A DNA stretch of 38,011 bases from Verrucomicrobiia bacterium (GTDB lineage Bacteria > Verrucomicrobiota > Verrucomicrobiia > Verrucomicrobiales > Akkermansiaceae): positions 1 through 38,011 of the forward strand of contig JAUIJD010000043.1 in NCBI GenBank assembly GCA_030431475.1, in the 5' to 3' direction. Below, in pieces: positions 1-8,539 of the stretch. Position 1 is the first letter of the stretch; each line of letters opens with the position of its first letter. Both the position numbers and the translations under genes were made by a program. Below the pieces are notes generated by a model that saw only the letters and a list, made by a program, of their open reading frames with translations, did not search any database and had not been told where the DNA came from.

Positions 1-1020
<1,020 letters not shown>

Positions 1021-1044
1021 GTTCAGGCCCCCGTGGCCTTTCAT

Positions 1045-1086
1045 GGATCCGTCGGTTCCGGGGGGAGCCGGCGGGTCCTTTTTTTT
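1045..1086 (+). terminator. Rho-independent terminator of katG
   Basis: A 13-bp stem (left arm 1045-1057, right arm 1065-1077, with three G-U or T-C style wobble positions) closes a G-rich 7-nt loop and is followed directly by eight T residues (1079-1086). It lies 24 bases after the katG stop and ahead of the next start at 1158. Confidence 0.8.
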
Positions 1087-1157
1087 GGGCGGAGCGCCGG
1101 GAAGTCTGCCGACATTCCACTCGTCACTCCTTGGCGCGATGGTTCAGGCTCTTGTGC

Positions 1158-1562
1158 ATGGCGGAAGAATCCAAGCCGTGGCGGAAGCCCCGGGTCCTCC
1201 ACATCATCCTCGCGGTGATCGCCTGGGTGCTGCTGAACCGGGTCTGGGTCGAGGCGAGCTATTCCCAGGCGAATGCGGAGCGTCTCGACACCCCGGGAAC
1301 GGAGTTGCTGCTCGGGAGCTTTCTGGGCATGGGCCTGTGGGTCAGCGTGCTCGTCTCGTTGCTCGAGTTCCGATTCCGGAGGCCGGTGGCTTTGCTCCAC
1401 GGGTTGCTCTTCGCCGCCTCGCTGATCATCGGTGCGTTCATGCACTACCACTACTCGCGGATCGGTGGCATCCGACCGACCGCGTGGATGCCGGTGGGCG
1501 TCGGCCTGATCCTGGTGGTGCAGGCGCTGTCGATGATGCTGTCACCCCCGCGAAAGGAATGA
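1158..1562 (+). CDS. Small four-helix inner-membrane protein, unknown function
   Basis: Encodes 134 residues from ATG 1158, chosen because the open frame upstream runs antisense-like through the katG terminator and 3' end. The N-terminus is short and charged (MAEESKPWRKPR). Four hydrophobic segments follow: about residues 14-30 (IILAVIAWVLL), 48-67 (LLLGSFLGMGLWVSVLVSLL), 76-96 (VALLHGLLFAASLIIGAF) and 112-130 (PVGVGLILVVQALSMML). There is no recognisable domain or catalytic motif. It lies between a terminator and a convergent sulfatase gene, so it is probably monocistronic. Reading frame likely real; function unknown. Confidence 0.65.
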   Translation: MAEESKPWRKPRVLHIILAVIAWVLLNRVWVEASYSQANAERLDTPGTELLLGSFLGMGLWVSVLVSLLEFRFRRPVALLHGLLFAASLIIGAFMHYHYSRIGGIRPTAWMPVGVGLILVVQALSMMLSPPRKE

Positions 1563-1592
1563 GCCGATCGCGGGCCGGGGGTGCAGCTCCTG

Positions 1593-3086
1593 CTACTCCA
1601 CCACCGGTTTGACCGATTGGTCGGAGTTCTTCGCCTTGAGGGGATACTGCGCGCCGGCGCTCTCGAGGGCCCTGGCCATTGAGGCGATCATCCGCTTGCG
1701 GACCTCCGGCCTGGAGTCGGCGAGGTTCTGCTGTTCGGCGCGGTCCTCGGCGAGGTTGAAGAGTTCGCAGCGCTTCCCGGTCGGCTTGGTGTAGTGGTAG
1801 ATCAGCTTCCAGTCGCCCTCGCGGTAGGCGGTGAAGTAGCTGCTGCGGTGGGAGTGGGGGAAGTGCATCAGAAAGTCATCCGTGCGCTCGAGTTCACCGC
1901 CGGAGAGGGCGGGGGCGAGGTCGTCGCCGTCGACCGGCTCTGCGCCGTCGATGCCCGCGGCGGCGAGCAGGGTGGGGAAGATGTCGGTGATGTCGGCCAT
2001 TTCGCGGCTCAACGTGCCGGCGGCGATGGGGAGGCGTTGTTGAAGCTCGTTCGCCGGATCCGGCTTCGCCCAGCCGGCGATGAAGGGGACGCGCATGCCA
2101 CCCTCGTAGTGGGTGCCCTTCTTGCCGCGCAGGGGGGCGGCGCAGGAAACGTCGTGGGTCTTGCCAAGCGGGGCGTCGCTGCCGTTGTCGCCGAGGAAGA
2201 GGACCAGCGTGTCCTCGGCGATGCCGAGTTCGTCGACGTGATCGAGGATTTGTCCGACCGAGGTGTCCATGCTTTCGATCATCGTCGCGAAGGCCTTGGC
2301 GGCGGCAGGCACCTTGGCGTCCTTGTAGTGGTCGAGATACTCCCGGTTCGCCTGGAACGGCGCGTGGACGGCGTAGTAGGCCATGTAGGCGAGGAAGGGC
2401 TTCTCCGATTCGACGGCGTCGCCGATCGCGCCGTTCATTTCGCGGGTCAGGGCCTCGGTGAGGTAGATGTCCTGGCCGTGGTACTTCTCGAGGTCGGGCA
2501 CGGCGCGGCTTTTGTTGCCCTTGATCCATCCGAACCCATCCTTGCCGTAGTAGCTTCCCGGCTGGCCCCACGAGCAGCCGCCGATGTTCACGTCGAAGCC
2601 GAAGTTGCTCGGGAACTCACTGTAGTGGCCGATCGGGCCGAAGTGGGCCTTGCCGGCGTAGATGGTGTGGTAGCCGTTCTTCTTCAGGACCCCGGGCAGC
2701 GTCTGCTGACCCTTGGTGATGCCCTCCCATTTCCAGTCGCGCGGTCCGAGGGGCCCGCGGTTGTTCCCCTCCGAGCGGATCCACTGCGTCGTGTGGTGGC
2801 GGGCCGAGCTCCGGCCGGTGAGGATGGAGATCCGGGTCGGCGAGCAGACGCTGTTGGCGTAGAAGGTCTCGAAGCGGATGCCGTTCTTCGCCAACCGCTC
2901 CATCGACGGCGTGCGGTAGAGCTCGTTCAGGTCGTGGGTTTCCGGCTTGCCGTCGTCTCCGGTGAGGAAACGAACGGAGGTGTCCATCACCCCCATGTCA
3001 TCGACGAGGAAGACGAGCAGGTTGGGGCGCTCGGCGGCGTGGAGCGCCAGCGAGCTGGCGAGGGCGAGGAAGGCGGACCGGATCAT
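1593..3086 (-). CDS. Exported sulfatase (arylsulfatase family, formylglycine type)
   Basis: A 497-residue sulfatase that hydrolyses sulfate esters, probably of a polysaccharide, outside the cytoplasm. The N-terminus is a Sec signal peptide (about 1-18, LALASSLALHAA). The metal-site start is NLLVFLVDDMG, with D29 and D30. The sulfatase signature is CSPTRISILTGR, where C81 is the residue expected to be converted to formylglycine by a maturation enzyme not encoded here. Further family marks are the second metal motif LGDNGSD near residue 299 and RGKKGTHYEGGMRVPFI. Length is normal for the family. It is the last gene of a minus-strand group after the lipoprotein and the peroxidase (34-nt gap). 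No clear Shine-Dalgarno sequence is seen. Substrate cannot be read from sequence alone. Confidence 0.93.
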   Translation of the reverse strand: MIRSAFLALASSLALHAAERPNLLVFLVDDMGVMDTSVRFLTGDDGKPETHDLNELYRTPSMERLAKNGIRFETFYANSVCSPTRISILTGRSSARHHTTQWIRSEGNNRGPLGPRDWKWEGITKGQQTLPGVLKKNGYHTIYAGKAHFGPIGHYSEFPSNFGFDVNIGGCSWGQPGSYYGKDGFGWIKGNKSRAVPDLEKYHGQDIYLTEALTREMNGAIGDAVESEKPFLAYMAYYAVHAPFQANREYLDHYKDAKVPAAAKAFATMIESMDTSVGQILDHVDELGIAEDTLVLFLGDNGSDAPLGKTHDVSCAAPLRGKKGTHYEGGMRVPFIAGWAKPDPANELQQRLPIAAGTLSREMADITDIFPTLLAAAGIDGAEPVDGDDLAPALSGGELERTDDFLMHFPHSHRSSYFTAYREGDWKLIYHYTKPTGKRCELFNLAEDRAEQQNLADSRPEVRKRMIASMARALESAGAQYPLKAKNSDQSVKPVVE

Positions 3087-3120
3087 GTGGCCGGCATACG
3101 GCCAAGGATCGCGTGCCCTG

Positions 3121-3657
3121 TCAGTTCCCCAGGGCCTTCTCGATGGCGGCGACGACCTCGTCGCTGTCCGGCTTCTGGCGCGGTTCGAAGCGGGCGATCG
3201 GCTGGCCGTCGCGGCCGATGAGGAACTTGCCGAAGTTCCACTTCACCTTGCCGGGGAAGGCACCGTCCTTGCCGGTGAGGGCGGCGTAGAGCGGGTGCTG
3301 GTCCTTGCCCTTGACGTGGACCTTCTCCATCAGGGGAAAGCTCACGTCGTACTTCGTCTTGCAGAATTCAACGATCTCCTCGTGGGTCCCGGGTTCCTGC
3401 CCCATGAAGTCGTTGCAGGGGAATCCGAGGACCACCAGCCCCTTCGACTGATACTTGTCGTAGAGTGCCTCAAGGGCTTCGTACTGCGGCGTCAGGCCGC
3501 ACTTCGAGGCGGTGTTCACGACCAGCACGACCTTGCCGTCGTAGTCGGCGAGCGAGGTGTCCTTGCCGTCGATCGTCTTGAACGGGATCGTGGTGAGTTC
3601 AGCAGCGGAAGCCACGGCGATCTGGGCGGCGAAGAGCGACGAGAGCCATTTCATCAT
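3121..3657 (-). CDS. Exported glutathione peroxidase-like thiol peroxidase
   Basis: Encodes 178 residues (177 if the second of two adjacent ATGs, at 3654, is used). It reduces hydrogen peroxide or lipid peroxides. The Cys-type tetrad is complete: C53 in NTASKCGLT, Q87 in CNDFMGQEPG, and W140-N141 in KWNFGKFLI. C99 in EFCKTKYDVSFP fits the resolving cysteine of thioredoxin-dependent members, so thioredoxin rather than glutathione may be the reductant. Residues 1-19 form a signal peptide (WLSSLFAAQIAVASAA), placing the enzyme in the periplasm, which is less usual for the family. It lies between a lipoprotein gene (44-nt gap) and a sulfatase gene (34-nt gap), probably in one transcript. Confidence 0.93.
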   Translation of the reverse strand: MMKWLSSLFAAQIAVASAAELTTIPFKTIDGKDTSLADYDGKVVLVVNTASKCGLTPQYEALEALYDKYQSKGLVVLGFPCNDFMGQEPGTHEEIVEFCKTKYDVSFPLMEKVHVKGKDQHPLYAALTGKDGAFPGKVKWNFGKFLIGRDGQPIARFEPRQKPDSDEVVAAIEKALGN

Positions 3658-3701
3658 GGCCGCAGGCTAGGCGCGGACCACGGGTTCGCAAGCGGGCAAT
3701 C

Positions 3702-4088
3702 TCAGTACCACCACGGGCGGTAGGGGCCCCACGAGTTCCACCGGTAGGCGGATTCCATCTGCATCTCGGCGGCCATCCGCTGGTCCGCGGCGATCCGTTG
3801 CTCGACGGCATACTTCTGGTATTTCTCGTGCTCCGCGGGTCCGCCGATGTAGACGACCTCCTGCTCGGGATCCTTGTAGGCATAGACCATCTTGCCGCGG
3901 ACCTCCTTGTTGTAGAGCTTGTAGGGCTCCATCTGGTCGTAGATCTGCGTCTGCTCGGCATTCTGCGGCTTGCGGGTCTGAAAACCGGAGGCCGAGAGCA
4001 GGCGTTTGGTATTGGCCGAACCGGCCCCGGCGCAGGAGGCGAGGACGAAGGCGGCGAGGGCGAGCACGGGAATCAGCATTTTCATCAT
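3702..4088 (-). CDS. Lipoprotein, unknown function
   Basis: From the first of two adjacent ATGs at 4088 the product is 128 residues. A lipoprotein signal peptide is clear: MMKMLIPVLALAAFVLASC, with lipobox LASC and the lipidated Cys at 19. The longer open frame upstream (to 4244) overlaps the divergent sulfatase start and lacks coding character. The mature part is hydrophilic with many Q, E, K and Y residues and ends in an aromatic tail (WNSWGPYRPWWY). No family recognised. It heads the minus-strand group lipoprotein-peroxidase-sulfatase. The 88-nt gap to the divergent sulfatase at 4177 should carry promoters for both directions. Confidence 0.7.
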   Translation of the reverse strand: MMKMLIPVLALAAFVLASCAGAGSANTKRLLSASGFQTRKPQNAEQTQIYDQMEPYKLYNKEVRGKMVYAYKDPEQEVVYIGGPAEHEKYQKYAVEQRIAADQRMAAEMQMESAYRWNSWGPYRPWWY

Positions 4089-4176
4089 GAGGACACTTTG
4101 CATGACGATGCTTGTGGATGGCAAGGTCGTGGATTCCGGGCTTGGAGCTCGGTCGGTGGCTGGCAGGCTTCCCGTC

Positions 4177-5520
4177 ATGAGGAGATTCCTCGGGCTCTTG
4201 CTGATCCTGCCGCTCGCGGCGGCGCCACCGAACTTCGTCTTCATCGTCGCCGACGATCTCGGCTACGGAGATCTCGGCGTCCATGGCTGCCGCGACATCC
4301 CGACGCCGCACATCGATTCGATCGCCGAAACGGGGGTCCGCTTCAGCAACGGCTACTCGAACCACCCCTTCTGCTCGCCGATGCGGGCCGGCTTCCTGAC
4401 CGGACGCTACCAGCATCGCTTCGGCTACGAGACGAACGTCCCCTACGACATGGAGAACCCCCACCTCGGGCTGCCGGATGACGTCGTGACGATTCCCCAG
4501 CGGCTGAAGGAGGCGGGCTACACCACCGCGGCGATCGGCAAGTGGCACCTCGGTGCGCATCCGTCGAAGCATCCGAACCGGCGCGGTTTTGATTTTTTCT
4601 TCGGTTTCCTCGGCGGTGGGCACGACTACTTCACCAGCGACCTGTCGCAGAACCAGCACGAGGGCTACAAGGCGCCCCTGATGCGCAACGGCCAGCCGCT
4701 CGGCGTGGAGGGATACCTGACCGACCAGCTCTCGGACGAGGCGGTGGCATGGATTCAGGGAAACGGGAACAAGCCGTTCTTCCTCTACCTCGCCTACAAC
4801 GCGCCGCACACGCCGATGCAGGCGCCGGAGGCGAAGCTCGAGCGTTTCGCCTCGATCCGGGACCGGAAGCGGCGGACCTACGCCGGGATGGTGAGCGCGA
4901 TGGACGACGGCATCGGCAAGGTTCTGGCGGCGCTCGACGCCGCAGGGATCCGCGACAACACGGTGGTCGCCTTCGTCTCCGACAACGGCGGCCCCGAGCC
5001 TCACAACGCCTCCGACAACGGTCCGCTGCGAGGCGTGAAGGGCACGGTGTTCGAAGGCGGCGTCCGGGTGCCCTACCTCGTGTCGTGGCCGGGACGTCTT
5101 CCCCGCGGCTCGGTGTTCGATCAGCCGGTGATCACGATGGACCTGACGGTCACCGCGCTGCATCTCGCGGGGGCGCCGCTTGAGGGGCCGCTCGACGGGG
5201 TGGACCTGATGCCGTGGTTCACGCCGGGCGCGGACCCTGACGGACCGCCGCACGCGGCCTTGTTCTGGCGGATGAGGCACCGGGACCGGAACGACTTCGC
5301 GATCCGGCGGGGGCCCCTGAAGTTCCTTCGCCAGGGTGATGTCACCGCCACCTTCGACCTCTCGTCCGACCTGGGGGAAACCAAGCCGATCGAGTCCGGA
5401 GGTCAGGGCCTGCTCGCCGAGTGGACGCAGTGGAACGAATCCAACAAGGCCCCCGCATTCCCCGGCTTCGCCCCCTACCATCAGAAGCGCGGCGAATTCT
5501 ACGACAGCCTCGCGAAGTGA
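4177..5520 (+). CDS. Exported sulfatase, second and divergent copy
   Basis: Start ATG 4177 gives 447 residues with a clean signal peptide (MRRFLGLLLILPLAAA, about 1-16). Upstream in-frame starts would run over the divergent lipoprotein gene and remove the signal peptide from the N-terminus. Family marks: NFVFIVADDLGYGDLG with metal-binding D26 and D27; the signature CSPMRAGFLTGR with C66 as the formylglycine precursor; KWHLG; and FVSDNGGPEPHN for the other metal ligands. It is not a close duplicate of the minus-strand sulfatase at 1593-3086: the spacing between metal site and signature differs (about 40 versus 52 residues). Substrate unknown; the neighbouring fucosidase suggests a sulfated fucose-containing glycan. 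Confidence 0.93.
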   Translation: MRRFLGLLLILPLAAAPPNFVFIVADDLGYGDLGVHGCRDIPTPHIDSIAETGVRFSNGYSNHPFCSPMRAGFLTGRYQHRFGYETNVPYDMENPHLGLPDDVVTIPQRLKEAGYTTAAIGKWHLGAHPSKHPNRRGFDFFFGFLGGGHDYFTSDLSQNQHEGYKAPLMRNGQPLGVEGYLTDQLSDEAVAWIQGNGNKPFFLYLAYNAPHTPMQAPEAKLERFASIRDRKRRTYAGMVSAMDDGIGKVLAALDAAGIRDNTVVAFVSDNGGPEPHNASDNGPLRGVKGTVFEGGVRVPYLVSWPGRLPRGSVFDQPVITMDLTVTALHLAGAPLEGPLDGVDLMPWFTPGADPDGPPHAALFWRMRHRDRNDFAIRRGPLKFLRQGDVTATFDLSSDLGETKPIESGGQGLLAEWTQWNESNKAPAFPGFAPYHQKRGEFYDSLAK

Positions 5521-5541
5521 TCGCCGGAGCCGGAAAGAACA

Positions 5542-5569
5542 AGGCCGCGCCCCTTTCGGAGCGCGGCCT
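5542..5569. terminator. Hairpin between convergent genes
   Basis: A perfect 9-bp inverted repeat (AGGCCGCGC / GCGCGGCCT) with a 10-nt loop lies 21 bases after the sulfatase stop and 22 bases before the stop of the convergent coiled-coil gene. There is no long T tract on either strand, so it may act as a weak bidirectional terminator or an mRNA 3'-end stabiliser. Confidence 0.5.
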
Positions 5570-5591
5570 GGAGAACCGGAGGTAGGGGGGC

Positions 5592-6602
5592 TCAGCGTTT
5601 CGCGTTCGCCGGCTTCCCGTCGTCCTGCTTCAGCTTCTTGCGCAGGCCCTCGATGGTCTTGTCCCGCTGCTGGATCTCACCCGCCAGCTTCTTGCGCAGG
5701 TCTGCCGAGCCCGACAGCTTGCGCTCGGCATCCTTGAGCTGCTTTTTCAGGGCTTCGAGCTGCTGCCCGGCCTTGGCGAGTTCCTCCTTCATCGAGGCGG
5801 TCTCGCTGCGGGCCTGTTTCATCGACTGCTCATGCTTCTTTGCCCGTTCGGCGGAGTCCTGACTCGCTTTCCGGCGGTCGGCTTCGAGTTGCTTCAACGC
5901 CTGTTTGGCGACGGCAAGGTCCTTGAGCGCGCCTTTCAGGTCCTGCCTCAGGCCCGCCTGTTCCTTCTCGACCGCCTCGCGCTGACGAGCCGATGCCTCG
6001 ATCTGCTTCCGGGTGTTCTCCGCCATCGTCTTCAGATGCCGGTTCTCTTTCACCAGGGCGGCCTTTTCGCGGGGCTCCTTGAGTTCATTGCGGAGCGTGG
6101 ACAGCTCCTTCTCGAGGGCGGTGAACTCCTGGCAGGATTTCTCCAGCCGCTCCTGGAATCCACTCAGGCGTTGTTGCACGCCCTTGCCAATGGCGAGGCG
6201 TTTGCCGCGGGCCTCGGCCTCCTGCTTCCATTCGGCGGCGGCCTTCTCGTGCTCGGCGGCTTTCCGCTTCCACTCGGTGGCGGCCTTTTCGTGTTCGGCG
6301 GACTGCTTTTGCAGCGTCTCGGTCTGCTTGCGGCTTTCCGTGAGCTGCTTCCGGAGCTCCTCGATCTGACGGTCCCTCTCCGCGTTGGCCTTGCGGATCG
6401 CCTCGAGCTGGACCTTCGCCTGGTCGCGTTCGTTGACCGCCTGCGTCACCTGCCGGCGGGCGTCATTGAGGGTCTTGGAAATCGTTTCGAAGCTCTCGCT
6501 GAGCGTCTTCTGCGTCGTATCGGGCTGGGCGGCGAGGAGGGAGCCGGCGAGACCGAGGGAGGCGAGGCCGGCGAGGATCGGGGTGATGCGTGTCGTCTTC
6601 AT
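5592..6602 (-). CDS. Exported long coiled-coil protein
   Basis: Start ATG 6602 gives 336 residues beginning with a signal peptide (MKTTRITPILAGLASLG to about residue 25). A GTG at 6626 would add eight residues and is possible. From about residue 36 to the end the protein is almost entirely heptad-like, rich in K, E, Q, A and L, and predicted to be one long coiled coil ending in a basic tail. An internal tandem duplication is visible: AEHEKAATEWKRKA followed by AEHEKAAAEWKQEA, with 34-nt copies at 6225-6258 and 6267-6300 (period 42, four mismatches). No enzymatic motif. Probably a periplasmic structural or tethering protein. It follows the fucosidase gene by 89 nt on the same strand. Confidence 0.8.
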   Translation of the reverse strand: MKTTRITPILAGLASLGLAGSLLAAQPDTTQKTLSESFETISKTLNDARRQVTQAVNERDQAKVQLEAIRKANAERDRQIEELRKQLTESRKQTETLQKQSAEHEKAATEWKRKAAEHEKAAAEWKQEAEARGKRLAIGKGVQQRLSGFQERLEKSCQEFTALEKELSTLRNELKEPREKAALVKENRHLKTMAENTRKQIEASARQREAVEKEQAGLRQDLKGALKDLAVAKQALKQLEADRRKASQDSAERAKKHEQSMKQARSETASMKEELAKAGQQLEALKKQLKDAERKLSGSADLRKKLAGEIQQRDKTIEGLRKKLKQDDGKPANAKR

Positions 6603-6691
6603 GGGGTGCGGGTGTTCGTGCTTCACCCACCCCGTTAACCCGGATTGCTTCGGGATTCAAAAGCAATCCGGTGACGGCTCGGTCGGACCCC

Positions 6692-8467
6692 CTACTTCAG
6701 GACCAGTCGGCTGAAGTTCATCAGCCCGTCCCCGGGGATCTCGACGGGGACAATTTCCACGGTGTAGCGGCCGCGGGCGGGGACCGGGAGAGCGCCGATG
6801 GGTCGCTCGGCGAACGTTTCCCAGCCGCCGGTGGACGAAACTTCCAGCGCTTGTCGCGAGACGATCGCCCCATCTTCGTCGAGCAGGCGGATCTCGGCGG
6901 AGCCGCCGGCCGAGGCGTCATCGCAGGCAAGGCGCAGGGTGAGACCGAGTTCGCCGGCCTGGGGGAGGGCGACCGGAAAGCGGAGGACATCGCCGGCCGC
7001 CGACCAGTAGCCGACGTTGGTTCCGCCGTGACGGTCCTCCAGCTTGAAGGTTTCGCCCGCGAGTTCGGCATCGGAGGCAGCGAGCGTGAGTGCGCCGTCG
7101 GCCGCCGGACGGAAAGGCACGGCCTCGATCTCGGGCTCGCCGAGGATGTCCACGGCGATGACCGAGTCGACCGGGTTCGGCGCCGTCCCCGGCAGGAGGA
7201 GGACGCGTCCGTCGGCGTCATCGGGGAGAAGAACGATGTCATCCGGCCGTGCGAGCACCCGGACGGCGGTGACCTCGTTGGTCAGGCCGCGCAGTTCGAG
7301 TCGCCCGTCCTCCGGCCAGTCGAAGACGTGCAGGTAGAGTCGGGTGCCGCCGGCGATCGGGCGGACGGTGCACCGCCCCCACGGCGTTTTCGGGAAGGGG
7401 TTCGGCTGCGTCCCGTGGATCGACTCGGCGTTCGTTTCCATCCAGCCGGCGATGCCCTCGAGTCGCTCGACGCTGGGAGCGGGGATCTCGCCCTCGGCGG
7501 TCGGCCCGACGTTGAGCAGGTAGTTGCCGCCCTTGCTCGCGACATCCACCAGGTTGCGGATCAGGGTTTCGGTCGACTTCCAGTGGGAGTCGTGGGCCGA
7601 GTAGCCCCAGGTGTTGTTCATCGTCATGCACGATTCCCAGTCGGTGCCCGGCAGTCCGCGGGCCGGGATCTGCTGTTCCGGGGTGCCGTAGTCGCCGCGG
7701 AAGCGGTCGTCCTCGCTCATGCCCTGCATGCCCCTCCGGCCCTTGTCGACGCGGTTGTTGATGATGATGTCCGGCTGCAGCGAGCGCACGTAGTGGTCGA
7801 GGTCAATGCCCCGCTCGTGGGTCCAGGCCGGTTCCCATTCGCCGTCGAACCAGAGGATGCCGACGTCGCCGTAGTCGCTGAGCAGTTCCTTGAGCTGGGC
7901 CTTCATGTAGGCCGTGTAGGCATCCATGTCCGGCGACGGGTTGTCGGCGTTGCCGCGCCACGGCGCCCGGGTGCCGTAGTCGGGGTGATGCCAGTCCATG
8001 ATGGAGTGATATAGGCAGAACTTCAGCCCGTGCCTGCGGCAGGCCTCGGCCAGCGGCTTGAGCAGGTCCTTGCCGTAGGGGGTGGAGGCGACGTCCCAGT
8101 CGGTGTGTTCCGAGTCCCACAGGCAGAAGCCGTCGTGGTGTTTGCTGGTGATGACGACGTACTTCATGCCCGCGTCCTTCGCCAGACGCACCCAGGCCTC
8201 GGGGTCGTACTTCACCGGGTTGAAACGATCCTTGAGGGGCTCGTAGTCCGGCACCGGGATCTTCGCCTTGGCCTGGATCCATTCGACACCGCCGCCGTGC
8301 TTCGTGCCGTCCCATTCGCCGGCGGGGACCGCATAGACGCCCCAGTGGATGAACATCCCGAACCGGGCTTCACGGAACCACTCCATCCGGGCGTCGCGTT
8401 CGGACGGGGTTTCCGAGGGAAGCGGCATCGAAGACATGAAAAACACCAGACAAAGGAGCGCCTTCAT
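6692..8467 (-). CDS. GH29 alpha-L-fucosidase with C-terminal beta-sandwich module
   Basis: A 591-residue exported glycosidase releasing alpha-L-fucose by a retaining mechanism. Signal peptide about 1-18 (MKALLCLVFFMSS). GH29 barrel signatures: RFGMFIHWGVYAVPAGEW (33-52), TSKHHDGFCLWDSE (107-120), and GILWFDGEW, with D208 as the likely nucleophile. KGGNYLLNVGPTAEGEIP closes the catalytic domain. After a beta-rich linker, about residues 490-591 look like a CBM6/CBM35-type fold (NVGYWSAAGDVLRFPV at its start, GGWETFAERPI later, NFSRLVLK at the end), probably glycan binding. It lies 72 nt downstream of the GH43 gene on the same strand, so co-transcription is likely. Sulfatases nearby fit a sulfated fucan or fucosylated glycan. 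Confidence 0.93.
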   Translation of the reverse strand: MKALLCLVFFMSSMPLPSETPSERDARMEWFREARFGMFIHWGVYAVPAGEWDGTKHGGGVEWIQAKAKIPVPDYEPLKDRFNPVKYDPEAWVRLAKDAGMKYVVITSKHHDGFCLWDSEHTDWDVASTPYGKDLLKPLAEACRRHGLKFCLYHSIMDWHHPDYGTRAPWRGNADNPSPDMDAYTAYMKAQLKELLSDYGDVGILWFDGEWEPAWTHERGIDLDHYVRSLQPDIIINNRVDKGRRGMQGMSEDDRFRGDYGTPEQQIPARGLPGTDWESCMTMNNTWGYSAHDSHWKSTETLIRNLVDVASKGGNYLLNVGPTAEGEIPAPSVERLEGIAGWMETNAESIHGTQPNPFPKTPWGRCTVRPIAGGTRLYLHVFDWPEDGRLELRGLTNEVTAVRVLARPDDIVLLPDDADGRVLLLPGTAPNPVDSVIAVDILGEPEIEAVPFRPAADGALTLAASDAELAGETFKLEDRHGGTNVGYWSAAGDVLRFPVALPQAGELGLTLRLACDDASAGGSAEIRLLDEDGAIVSRQALEVSSTGGWETFAERPIGALPVPARGRYTVEIVPVEIPGDGLMNFSRLVLK

Positions 8468-8539
8468 GCGGACGAAAACGCCCCCACGCTTCGGGAACTT
8501 GCGGGCTCCGGGTCATTGTGCCGAAAGCGGACCGAACCC

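Noticed and set aside
1794-3221. A 475-residue plus-strand frame opposite the first sulfatase
   Set aside because: Antisense shadow: repetitive G, V, A, E composition, no domain, and complete overlap with a sulfatase whose catalytic motifs are intact.
3667-5481. A 604-residue minus-strand frame opposite the second sulfatase
   Set aside because: Antisense shadow, Arg- and Val-rich, and it also runs over the lipoprotein gene in another frame.
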